From: Meishania sp964351985
Lineage (GTDB): Bacteria > Bacteroidota > Bacteroidia > Flavobacteriales > Flavobacteriaceae
NCBI GenBank assembly: GCA_964351985.1
Contig: CAYGPR010000008.1
Coordinates: 37,202-101,201 of the forward strand
Reading direction: 5' to 3'
DNA: 64,000 bases
Made by a program: the position numbers and the translations under genes. The stretch's first letter is position 1. Each line of letters opens with the position of its first letter. The notes below the pieces were generated by a model. That model did no database searches. It was not told where the DNA came from and saw only the letters and a program-made list of their open reading frames with translations. Shown here piece by piece: positions 32,226 to 39,543 of the stretch.

Positions 32226-33347
32226 ATGCCGATATATATGGACTCACATATTGTTCCGGGGGTCGAGGCCAAACACGTGGCCGCGGCCCATAAGAAAGAT
32301 TTGGGCGTACAAGACCAGTTCGGTTGTCGTAATATGACCTATTGGGTAGATGAGAACAGGGGCCGGGTCTTCTGCTTGATAGATGCCCCAAACGAGGAGG
32401 CGGTTCGGGAAATGCATAATCACTCACATGGCATGGTGCCCCACGAAATCATACCCGTAAACGGTAAAGTGGTGGAAGCTTTTTTGGGAAGGATAGCCGA
32501 CCCCGAAACCTACTTTGATCCTAATGAACCAGGCCTTAAAATATTCAACGACCCTGCCTTTAGGGTCATTTTGGCAATCAAGACAAAAGATGCAGGCCTG
32601 CTTCATCATGATCTGGGAAAAAACAGGACCAAACAGCTATTTTCACTGTATTACGAAACGGTCAGGGAACAGGTACGGCAACACGAAGGCAGCGAAGTAG
32701 AAATGGACGGGGATGCCTTTGTTGTCTCATTTACATCGGTTTCCCTGGCGGTAGATTGTGCCCTCGCCATTCAAAAAGCACTGCACGTAGCCGCAGAACT
32801 TATCGATCTACGAATGGGCCTACACGCTGGACTTCCGGTAGATCAAAGTAAATCGATATTCGGAAAAACGGTGCAACTGGCACAATACCTTTGCACTCTT
32901 GAAGGTAAAAACCAGATTATAATGTCTTCAATGGTGGGCGAATTGTACAAGCCGGATTTGCGAAAAAAAGAAAGCTTACAAGGAACTATTGAAAGACTTA
33001 GCGCATATGAAGAAAAATCGCTGGAGCTTTTTGTAGATATTTTGGGTGATAACTGGCAAAATCCCGAATTCGGAATNNNNNNNNNNATCCAAGACTTCTG
33101 CGAAAAGCTTTCCATAAGTAAATCGCAGCTTTATCGAAAATGTAAAGGAGTTACCGGACAGTCACCTAATGCTATTTTGCGGGAATATAGGCTATTAAAA
33201 TCTTTGGAATTGTTAGGGAAGAAAGGTCAGAATGTTTCCCAAACCGCTTATGAAACAGGTTTCAATAGCCCCTCTTATTTTATAAAATGCTTTCAGAAAC
33301 GGTTTGGCCTGCTACCATTAGGCTATGCTAAAATTGAGGATATATAA
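32226..33347 (+). CDS. DUF4242 - cyclase-homology - AraC regulator 1 (spans assembly gap)
   Basis: About 370 residues. Residues 1-95 are a DUF4242 domain of the nickel-binding-protein type (MPIYMDSHIVPGVEAKH, CLIDAPNEEAVREMHNHSHG). Residues about 110-260 follow the class III nucleotide-cyclase fold (LFSLYYETVREQVRQHEGSE, MDGDAFVVSFTSVSLAVDCA, LRMGLHAGLPV), but the first metal-binding Asp is replaced (AIKTKDAG). The C-terminus is a full AraC domain (SISKSQLYRKCKGVTGQSPN, YETGFNSPSYFIKCFQKRFG). Ten N at 33077-33086 interrupt it just before the AraC helices; comparison with regulator 2 suggests no coding sequence is missing. One-component regulator, probably of the sulfur genes downstream. Confidence 0.8.
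   Translation: MPIYMDSHIVPGVEAKHVAAAHKKDLGVQDQFGCRNMTYWVDENRGRVFCLIDAPNEEAVREMHNHSHGMVPHEIIPVNGKVVEAFLGRIADPETYFDPNEPGLKIFNDPAFRVILAIKTKDAGLLHHDLGKNRTKQLFSLYYETVREQVRQHEGSEVEMDGDAFVVSFTSVSLAVDCALAIQKALHVAAELIDLRMGLHAGLPVDQSKSIFGKTVQLAQYLCTLEGKNQIIMSSMVGELYKPDLRKKESLQGTIERLSAYEEKSLELFVDILGDNWQNPEFGXXXXIQDFCEKLSISKSQLYRKCKGVTGQSPNAILREYRLLKSLELLGKKGQNVSQTAYETGFNSPSYFIKCFQKRFGLLPLGYAKIEDI
33077..33086. other. Assembly gap (10 N)
   Basis: Ten unknown bases. The left flank ends GGAAT and the right begins ATCCAAGAC; joining them through a shared AT gives GGAATCCAAGAC (G-I-Q-D) in frame. The resulting 11-residue spacing between NPEF and SK equals that of the paralogue (NPDF, 11 residues, SK). The gap is probably a scaffolding artefact. 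Confidence 0.9.
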
Positions 33348-33361
33348 AATTAAAAAAGCCT

Positions 33362-34435
33362 ATGCCCATTTTCATGGATATACATAACGTCGAGGAAGAA
33401 GCCTTTAATGAGATAGCCGCTAGAGAAGGTCATCGCGAAGATTTAGCGGTACAAAACAGGTATGGGGTTAGAAACATCAAATACTTTTTGAATCTTCCCG
33501 AAAAAAAGGTTTTTTGCCTTATGGAGGCAGCCGATAAAAAGGCTTGTGTCGATATGCATCTGGCTGCCCATGGAATCGGACCTTGTAACGTCATTGAAGT
33601 TTCAGATGAAATTGACTTTAGGGCATTTTTAGGACAGGGCACTAAAAATCAAGACGATCTTGCACTTACCCTTACCGGGGAAATCGATACCGGCTACCGC
33701 ACCTTGATGATGGTCGCTTTGGTAGATTTTACTGGAAAAAATGGAAAGTATATCGATGAGGTCCGTAAACTGATACGTCAATACCAAGGCAGCAATATTA
33801 ATCAGCCAAATGACTATATCATGGCCTCTTTTGTGCATGCTTCGGATGCGATTGCTTGTTGTTTGACGGTGTCACGACTGTTGAAAAACGTTTCGATGAA
33901 CATTGATTATACTATGGCCGTCGTAACGGGAAAGCCTGTTGATGAAACCGGGTCCAATTTTTTCGGGGAAGCCCAAAAACGATTGCAAATGCTCTGTCGT
34001 CTGGGAGGGAACCGAACGGTTCATATAGATACGGATACTGAGGCGCTTCTGCAAACTAACTTTAATAAATCAGATACTGATAAGGGAATTGTAAAATTGG
34101 TTTCCGACGGTGATTTTGTCTTATTTGAAACACTATGGAAAACTTTAAAGCATGAAATGTCAAACCCAGATTTCAAAATTGATGATTTAAATAATCTCTT
34201 GGGCCTGAGTAAGGCACAAGCCTATCGCAAGATAAAAGCACTTACGGGTATGTCGCCTAACGAACTTATCCGCGAAATGCGTTTGCGTAAATCTTTGGAA
34301 TTTCTAAATCAGAAGGGAATGACCGTCGCTGAAATAGCTTATGAACTGGGTTTTAACAGCCCCACTTATTTCACACGCGTTTTTCGAAAAAGATATGAGA
34401 TGCTTCCGACTGCTTTTGCAAAACTTTCTTCCTGA
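33362..34435 (+). CDS. DUF4242 - cyclase-homology - AraC regulator 2
   Basis: 357 residues, a tandem paralogue of the preceding gene with the same three parts: DUF4242 (MPIFMDIHNVEEEAFNEIA, VFCLMEAADKKACVDMHLAA), cyclase-like (about 115-260: TLMMVALVDFTGKNG keeps the first Asp, YIMASFVHASDAIACCLTVS, YTMAVVTGKPV) and AraC (GLSKAQAYRKIKALTGMSPN, YELGFNSPTYFTRVFRKRYE). The catalytic Asn/Arg of true cyclases are not evident, so a ligand-sensing or pairing role is more likely than catalysis. The 14-bp spacing to regulator 1 suggests co-expression and perhaps a heterodimer. Confidence 0.82.
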   Translation: MPIFMDIHNVEEEAFNEIAAREGHREDLAVQNRYGVRNIKYFLNLPEKKVFCLMEAADKKACVDMHLAAHGIGPCNVIEVSDEIDFRAFLGQGTKNQDDLALTLTGEIDTGYRTLMMVALVDFTGKNGKYIDEVRKLIRQYQGSNINQPNDYIMASFVHASDAIACCLTVSRLLKNVSMNIDYTMAVVTGKPVDETGSNFFGEAQKRLQMLCRLGGNRTVHIDTDTEALLQTNFNKSDTDKGIVKLVSDGDFVLFETLWKTLKHEMSNPDFKIDDLNNLLGLSKAQAYRKIKALTGMSPNELIREMRLRKSLEFLNQKGMTVAEIAYELGFNSPTYFTRVFRKRYEMLPTAFAKLSS

Positions 34436-34454
34436 GATTAAAGGCTGATTTTCT

Positions 34455-34476
34455 TGATGAAACAATTGTTTCATCA
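34455..34476. promoter_or_regulatory. 22-bp perfect palindrome upstream of tsdA
   Basis: The half-site TGATGAAACAA at 34455-34465 is followed by its exact reverse complement at 34466-34476. A close copy occurs upstream of the acyl-CoA dehydrogenase-like gene at 37736-37755. The TTTGAACCAAAA box adjoins it in the same order. It is a probable operator shared by the two units. Confidence 0.7.
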
Positions 34477-34529
34477 TTTGAACCAAAAAGTACACCCATG
34501 GTTCATTTGTGCGAACCTTTGAACTAAAA
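34477..34529 (+). promoter_or_regulatory. Pair of TTTGAA-CAAAA boxes before tsdA
   Basis: TTTGAACCAAAA at 34477-34488 and TTTGAACTAAAA at 34518-34529, 41 bp apart, about four helical turns. They match the two TTTGAATCAAAA boxes before the tandem AraC-type regulators. Confidence 0.5.
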
Positions 34530-34634
34530 TTTACATTTTTCTCCTATTTCCAATCGTAGATTTACTGTATCATATTAGAGCAAGGTCTTCGGTCTATCTT
34601 GCCGATGACACTCCCCCATAAATTCAAAAGTGGA

Positions 34635-34655
34635 AGCGGACACCCAATGTCCGCT
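34635..34655 (+). promoter_or_regulatory. Hairpin in the tsdA leader
   Basis: AGCGGACA (34635-34642), loop CCCAA, TGTCCGCT (34648-34655): a perfect 8-bp GC-rich stem 58 bp before the tsdA start, without a T run. It may be an operator or an RNA element in the leader. Confidence 0.45.
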
Positions 34656-34713
34656 AGGATGATACTGTCCAAATTTAAGGTAAATAATGGATGGAAAGTA
34701 GCACGCAAAAGAG

Positions 34714-35760
34714 ATGAATACTATCAAAAAAAATCGGTTAATTAAAAATAGTGTAGGGCTAAAATTCCGATGCTACATACCCTTTTGGATACTGTTGGTG
34801 ACGCCTTGTTTTATGCTTTGGAGCTGTTTGGATGGTTATTCAAAAGGGAATGAGAACGAGAATACCACTAAAGATGTTTATGCCGTGAATTATGATGTTT
34901 CACGGCTGGACGATTCTGAAGAAAACAAAATAATAAAACTGGGTTACGAAGTATTCCAGAATACCTCAAAATATATCGGTCCGGCAAGCGCGGAAAAGAA
35001 CAAGGCCTACGCCGGAAATAATCTGTCGTGCACCAATTGCCATTTAGGGTCGGGCACAAAACCTTATGCCGCCCCCTTGATCGGAATTATACAGCGCTTT
35101 CCCCAGTTCAGGGGCAGGGAAAACAAGATAGGAACGATCGAAGAACGTATCAATGGGTGTATGGAGCGCAGTATGAATGGTAGAATGATGCCAGAAGAGA
35201 CCGAAGAAATGAAGGCTATGATTTCGTATTTGAACTGGTTGAGCCGATTTGCTCCCAAAAACGGAAAAGTCAAAGGACAGGGCTTTGTAAAAATCAATAT
35301 CCCCAAAAGAGGGGTAGATCTTGAAAACGGAAAACGGATTTTCACAACGAACTGTGTGTTGTGTCATGGTAAGAATGGGCAAGGTGTAAAATCGCTAGAG
35401 AGGCATGGCTATGAATACCCGCCGCTTTGGGGCGACGATTCCTATAACAACGGAGCGGGAATGACCAGGGTGCTTACGGCCGCAAGATTCATCAAGGCTA
35501 ATATGCCTTTTGGGGCCACTTATGAGAATCCCATTTTAACCGATGAAGAGGCGTATGATGTTGCCGGTTATATAAATCAACAGCTTAGGCCCAAAAAAGA
35601 AAATCGGGAAGCTGATTTTCCCGACCTCACGAAGAAACCGGTCTCGACCCCCTATCCCCCGTATGCTGATACTTTTTCAATACGGCAACATCAATTGGGA
35701 CCTTTTCAACCTATCATGGAATATTATAAAACTGAATACAATATTGTTAAATCTAAATAA
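34714..35760 (+). CDS. tsdA: Di-haem cytochrome c, thiosulfate dehydrogenase TsdA
   Basis: 348 residues, lipoprotein-type signal (LWSC, Cys38). Two c-type haem sites: CTNCH at 106-110 and CVLCH at about 213. Surrounding blocks are those of TsdA: CHLGSGTKPYAAPLIG, RFPQFRGRENKIGTIEERIN, GCMERSMNGRMMPEE, YEYPPLWGDDSYNNGAGM, RVLTAARFIKANMPFG and DEEAYDVAGYINQQLRP. TsdA joins two thiosulfates to tetrathionate and passes two electrons on; some members run in reverse. It acts outside the cytoplasmic membrane. It heads a four-gene unit with close spacing, preceded by the palindrome and boxes described. Confidence 0.9.
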   Translation: MNTIKKNRLIKNSVGLKFRCYIPFWILLVTPCFMLWSCLDGYSKGNENENTTKDVYAVNYDVSRLDDSEENKIIKLGYEVFQNTSKYIGPASAEKNKAYAGNNLSCTNCHLGSGTKPYAAPLIGIIQRFPQFRGRENKIGTIEERINGCMERSMNGRMMPEETEEMKAMISYLNWLSRFAPKNGKVKGQGFVKINIPKRGVDLENGKRIFTTNCVLCHGKNGQGVKSLERHGYEYPPLWGDDSYNNGAGMTRVLTAARFIKANMPFGATYENPILTDEEAYDVAGYINQQLRPKKENREADFPDLTKKPVSTPYPPYADTFSIRQHQLGPFQPIMEYYKTEYNIVKSK

Positions 35761-35766
35761 TCGATT

Positions 35767-36450
35767 ATGGAAACAAAGAGTAAAAATTCAAGAAGGAACT
35801 TTATGGGTGCGATGATGATAGGTGCGACCGCAAGTACACTTTCATTATTTGCCAATCCCATGTATGCCAATTTACCAACTTATGATGCCGAAAACATGAG
35901 TGAGGCCGAGGACTGGTTCAAGAAGATCAAAGGTAAAAACCGAATCGTGTATGATGGTTCCTACCCACATAAAGGGTTTCCGGTCATCTGGAACTGGGCT
36001 TTCTATCTAAGTCATAACGAGATGGGAGCCGACGATAGCGACATTACCGCCATGACCGTCCTTCGTCATGACGCCATTCCCTTCGCATTTAAATCTGAAT
36101 TATGGGAGAAGTATCCCTTGGGAGATATATTTCATGTAAAACAGGCCGATGGCAATGTGTATAAAAGAAACCCGTATTACGAACCTCAAGAGGGGGATTT
36201 TCCATTACCGGTTATTCAGGGCATAAAAGACATGCAAGCTAGGGGCGCGATGTTCTGTGTTTGTAATTTGGCAATATCGGTTTACAGTGGTGCCGTCGCC
36301 CAACAAATGGGACTCGACCCCAAAGAAACCTATGAGGAATGGATTCAAGCGGTGCAACCTGGAATTCAAGTTGTGCCTTCGGGTGTGTGGGCCTTGGGCG
36401 AAGCACAAAAGCGGGGATGTGGTTACATCTTTGCAGGAAACGCAGTTTAA
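35767..36450 (+). CDS. Tat-exported DsrE-like protein
   Basis: 227 residues. The twin-arginine signal SRRNFMG at 8-14 is followed by a hydrophobic stretch, so it is exported folded. The mature domain carries NRIVYDGSYPHKGFPVIWNW, VLRHDAIPFAFKSELWEKY, MQARGAMFCVCNLA and GIQVVPSGVWALGEAQKRGC. The CxC at about 164-166 and the final Ala-Gly-rich strand resemble a DsrE/F fold; the family is usually called only Tat signal protein. With TsdA 6 bp upstream and a DsrE gene downstream, a sulfur-carrier or persulfide-handling role is likely, but it is inferred. Confidence 0.7.
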   Translation: METKSKNSRRNFMGAMMIGATASTLSLFANPMYANLPTYDAENMSEAEDWFKKIKGKNRIVYDGSYPHKGFPVIWNWAFYLSHNEMGADDSDITAMTVLRHDAIPFAFKSELWEKYPLGDIFHVKQADGNVYKRNPYYEPQEGDFPLPVIQGIKDMQARGAMFCVCNLAISVYSGAVAQQMGLDPKETYEEWIQAVQPGIQVVPSGVWALGEAQKRGCGYIFAGNAV

Positions 36451-36468
36451 ATTTTAGAAAATAAAATC

Positions 36469-36882
36469 ATGAAAAAGCTTATACAGTTGGCACTGGCATT
36501 GTTCATAACGAACATTGCCTTTGCCCAAGAAAAACCTATCAAGGTTGTATTCGATGTTACCAGTGGTAATACAGATGTGCACAAATCTGCGGCCCGCCAT
36601 TTACGATTAATGTCAGAGACCTATCCAGATTCAGAATTTGAAATGGTTGTCTATAGCAGTGCCTATAAAATGGTGGATAATAATTCTTCATCTGCGGGCG
36701 AGACACTTAGGGAAATTGTAAATAACAAGAATGTCTCGATTGTCGTATGTCAAAATACCATGAAAAGGAATAACAAAACCAAGGACGATTTAATTCCTGG
36801 AGTTACTACCGTACCTGATGGTATTTACGAGATTGTTGCGAAACAGCAGTTGGGTTGGGGATATATAAAAGAAGGGAAGTAG
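36469..36882 (+). CDS. Periplasmic DsrE-family protein
   Basis: 137 residues, with a signal peptide (LALALFITNIAFAQ). The mature 117 residues show the DsrE fold: KVVFDVTSGNTDVHKSAARH, EMVVYSSAYKMV and a single Cys94 in VSIVVCQNTM, the position of the reactive cysteine in exported DsrE relatives; VPDGIYEIVAKQQLGWGYIK closes it. Cytoplasmic DsrE proteins carry sulfane sulfur; this periplasmic version may bind persulfide from TsdA-linked reactions. 18 bp after the Tat protein gene. Confidence 0.85.
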   Translation: MKKLIQLALALFITNIAFAQEKPIKVVFDVTSGNTDVHKSAARHLRLMSETYPDSEFEMVVYSSAYKMVDNNSSSAGETLREIVNNKNVSIVVCQNTMKRNNKTKDDLIPGVTTVPDGIYEIVAKQQLGWGYIKEGK

Positions 36883-36903
36883 TAAATAGTAGTTCTAAAG
36901 AAT

Positions 36904-37704
36904 ATGGAAGCCATCCAAATTTTGGGGTATTTCGGAGCCTTGGTCATTGGTCTCGTATTGGGATTGATGGGAAGTGGCGGTTCAATAATGGCGGTTCCTA
37001 TTTTCGCCTATATGTTTCAAATTAGTCCCATTACGACAACGGCGTATTCGTTGTTCGTAGTGGGCACTTCCTCCTCGGTCGGGGTATTGAAGAACTTTAA
37101 AAAAGGATTAATAGACTTTAGAATAGCTTTGGTTTTTGCCATCCCTGCATTTGTAGCGGTATATATCGTCAGAAAGTTTGTAGTGCCGATTATCCCCGAA
37201 GAATTGATTTCCGTAGGAAATTTTGTGTTGACAAAGAATATGGGGATTATGTTACTTTTTGCACTCTTGATGCTAATCGCATCGATATCCATGCTGCGAA
37301 AAAAAGAACCATCAATTGAGGAAAATGAACAGGCCCGGTACAATTACCCCATGATGGTAAGTGGAGGTGCGGTTATCGGTGTATTAACGGGTATCGTTGG
37401 TATAGGAGGCGGATTTTTGATTATTCCGGTTCTGGTCTTATTGGTAAAACTGCCCATGAAGAAGGCAGTGGCTACCTCCCTGTTCATTATTGCCTTGAAA
37501 TCATTGATTGGATTTACCGGGGATCTTGGTAATTTGGATATTAATTGGTCGTTCCTATTGGTTTTTACCTTGATTTCCATAACTGGTATATTTCTGGGCG
37601 TATTTCTGTCGTCTTTTATCAAGAGCGAAAAACTTAAAAGAAGTTTTGGCTGGTTTGTGCTTGTGATGGCCATCGGTATTTTTTGTAAAGAGGTGTTCGT
37701 CTAG
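36904..37704 (+). CDS. TauE/SafE-family anion exporter
   Basis: 266 residues with about eight membrane segments. Signature glycine-rich repeats near the two halves: GLVLGLMGSGGSIMAVPIFA and VIGVLTGIVGIGGGFLIIPV. The family exports sulfite, sulfoacetate or other small sulfur-containing anions, or takes up related compounds. It is the last gene of the tsdA unit (21 bp after DsrE), where removal of sulfite or another product from the cytoplasm is plausible. Confidence 0.9.
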   Translation: MEAIQILGYFGALVIGLVLGLMGSGGSIMAVPIFAYMFQISPITTTAYSLFVVGTSSSVGVLKNFKKGLIDFRIALVFAIPAFVAVYIVRKFVVPIIPEELISVGNFVLTKNMGIMLLFALLMLIASISMLRKKEPSIEENEQARYNYPMMVSGGAVIGVLTGIVGIGGGFLIIPVLVLLVKLPMKKAVATSLFIIALKSLIGFTGDLGNLDINWSFLLVFTLISITGIFLGVFLSSFIKSEKLKRSFGWFVLVMAIGIFCKEVFV

Positions 37705-37735
37705 AGTTGGTTGAATTTGACAACCGAAACACCCA

Positions 37736-37774
37736 GATGATACATTTGTTTCATCATTAGATACAAAATTTACA
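37736..37774. promoter_or_regulatory. Operator-like palindrome and box upstream of the flavoprotein gene
   Basis: GATGATACAT followed by TTGTTTCATC (37736-37755) repeats the tsdA palindrome with two mismatched pairs. It is followed by TTAGATACAAAA (37757-37768) and TTTACA, as the tsdA site is followed by TTTGAACCAAAA and AGTACA. Distances to the start codons are alike (233 and 258 bp). A second shared string, TGACAC followed by a C-run (near 37836-37850 and 34606-34617), lies further down. Confidence 0.65.
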
Positions 37775-37968
37775 TCTATTGGAAGATTTGTATTGTAAAT
37801 TTATAACAGTATGGTAGTTAGCGATACGCGTTACCTGACACACTTCCCCCGTTTAAGGCTAAAAATAGAATCCTCCAAACCTAAGTTCTTAAATTACTCA
37901 AGGATATTAGAGGCTTGATCCAACTTTAAGCTAAGAAAATAAATCAATTAAAAATTAAATTACCACCC

Positions 37969-39165
37969 ATGATAGAGACACAAACCAACAAGAAAGAGAC
38001 GCTTTTAAAAAACTTGGAAGGCATTTTTGAAAAGTGCGAAGAACGCGCAGCACACTACGATGCCAATAACTTATTTTTTCAGGAAGATTTCGATGAACTG
38101 AAAGAAGCCGGGTATCTGCTTATCGCGGTACCAGAAGAATTTGGCGGTTACGGTATGAAGCTCGATGAATGCACGGCCCTGACCCGAAAATTGGCCTATC
38201 ATGCGGCGCCAACTGCTGTCGCCCTAAACATGCATATCTATTGGACCGGACTTGTGGCCGATTTATGGCGGGGCGGGGACACCTCGATACAATGGCTTTT
38301 GGAAGAAGCTGGAAAAGGAAAAGTATTTGCTGCTGGTCATGGGGAATCTGGCAATGATTCTCCGGGTCTCTATTCCACTTGCAAAGCGGAAAAAGTGGAA
38401 GGCGGCTACAAATTTACAGGCCATAAAATGTTTGGTAGCTTAACGCCCGTATGGGATTATTTGGGCTTTCATGGTCAAGACAATAGCGACCCTGATAATC
38501 CGATGGTGATTCACGCTTTTATGCCTAGGGATACGGAAAATTATGAGATCAAAAAAACTTGGGACGATGTTCTCGGTATGCGGGCCACGCGTTCCGATGA
38601 CACCATATTGAATGGCGTTTTTGTGCCCGATGAATTAATCGTCAGAAAACTACCGACGGGATTTAAAGGTATGGATGGATTTGTACTCGGTATTTTTTGT
38701 TGGGCGTTGATGGGATTTGCAAATGTCTATTATGGTCTGGCACAACGCGTATTAGATCTTGTTCTAGAGAAATTGCCGAAAAAGAAATCCATTTCTTTTA
38801 ATCGGCCCTCTATGGCATACAACGGGGTCATTCAGCACGATGTTGGCGAAATGGTCATGGAAATCGAGGGTATCGGTCCGCAATTGGATACCGTTGCTCG
38901 CGAATGGAGTGAAGGTAAAGACTATGGCCCTGCATGGGGCGTAAAGATCGTTGCGGCCAAATGCCGTTCGGTCGAAGGCTCATGGAGCGTCGTAGACAAG
39001 GCAATGGATATCATGGGCGGCTACGGACTGCTTCACAAGGCCGGATTCGAACGCTTGTTCCGAGATGCACGATTGGGCAAGATTCACCCGGCAAATGGTT
39101 ATCTATCGCGAGAGTTCTTGGCCAAGGCCATGATGGGAATAGATGCGGATGAGCAGCCGAGATAG
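37969..39165 (+). CDS. Acyl-CoA dehydrogenase-family flavoprotein
   Basis: 398 residues. Acyl-CoA dehydrogenase fold: an N-terminal helical domain with FDELKEAGYLLIAVPEEFGG, a middle beta domain (FAAGHGESGN, YKFTGHKMFGSL, DVLGMRATRSDD) and a C-terminal helical domain (VDKAMDIMGGYGLLHKAGFE, RLFRDARLGKIHP). It binds FAD. The substrate could be an acyl-CoA, but the family also includes flavin monooxygenases of organosulfur compounds. Sharing an operator with tsdA makes a sulfur-related role worth testing. Monocistronic. Confidence 0.85.
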   Translation: MIETQTNKKETLLKNLEGIFEKCEERAAHYDANNLFFQEDFDELKEAGYLLIAVPEEFGGYGMKLDECTALTRKLAYHAAPTAVALNMHIYWTGLVADLWRGGDTSIQWLLEEAGKGKVFAAGHGESGNDSPGLYSTCKAEKVEGGYKFTGHKMFGSLTPVWDYLGFHGQDNSDPDNPMVIHAFMPRDTENYEIKKTWDDVLGMRATRSDDTILNGVFVPDELIVRKLPTGFKGMDGFVLGIFCWALMGFANVYYGLAQRVLDLVLEKLPKKKSISFNRPSMAYNGVIQHDVGEMVMEIEGIGPQLDTVAREWSEGKDYGPAWGVKIVAAKCRSVEGSWSVVDKAMDIMGGYGLLHKAGFERLFRDARLGKIHPANGYLSREFLAKAMMGIDADEQPR

Positions 39166-39543
39166 CAAAAGATTGTTTCGCCTCATTATATAGGACAGTA
39201 TTACAGAGACTAATTCGATTTCCGACCATAGAGGGTAGTTGAGCTCTTAAACTGCATAACAATAGTAGTGAATTTGATTCAACGCAAACTCCAAAACGAC
39301 TTGATAGAAACTTTCAAAAGGATAAGAGGCTTTTGATTCCCGAAGTGAGAGACTTATTAGCAACTCTTGTTTTTGAATTTGATGGAACAAGTTATACATA
39401 CGGTACTCTAAAACGAACGTTTTACGATACTCTGTAATATCTACATTTTAAATTAAGTGTTGTTAGTATCTAGGATTATTACCTAAACCGTAACAATCCG
39501 TTCTATTTTGTGTCATATAGAAAATGAAACTTCAGAAACCAAA
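39166..39543. promoter_or_regulatory. Intergenic region before the AraC regulator, with an inverted repeat
   Basis: 378 bp without a recognisable gene. It contains TAAAACG-AA-CGTTTTA at 39409-39424, a perfect 7-bp inverted repeat 119 bp before the AraC start. No promoter box is clear. Confidence 0.35.

Noticed and set aside
39166..39543. Remnant gene in the gap after the flavoprotein gene
   Set aside because: All frames are broken by frequent stops and no stretch matches a family I know.
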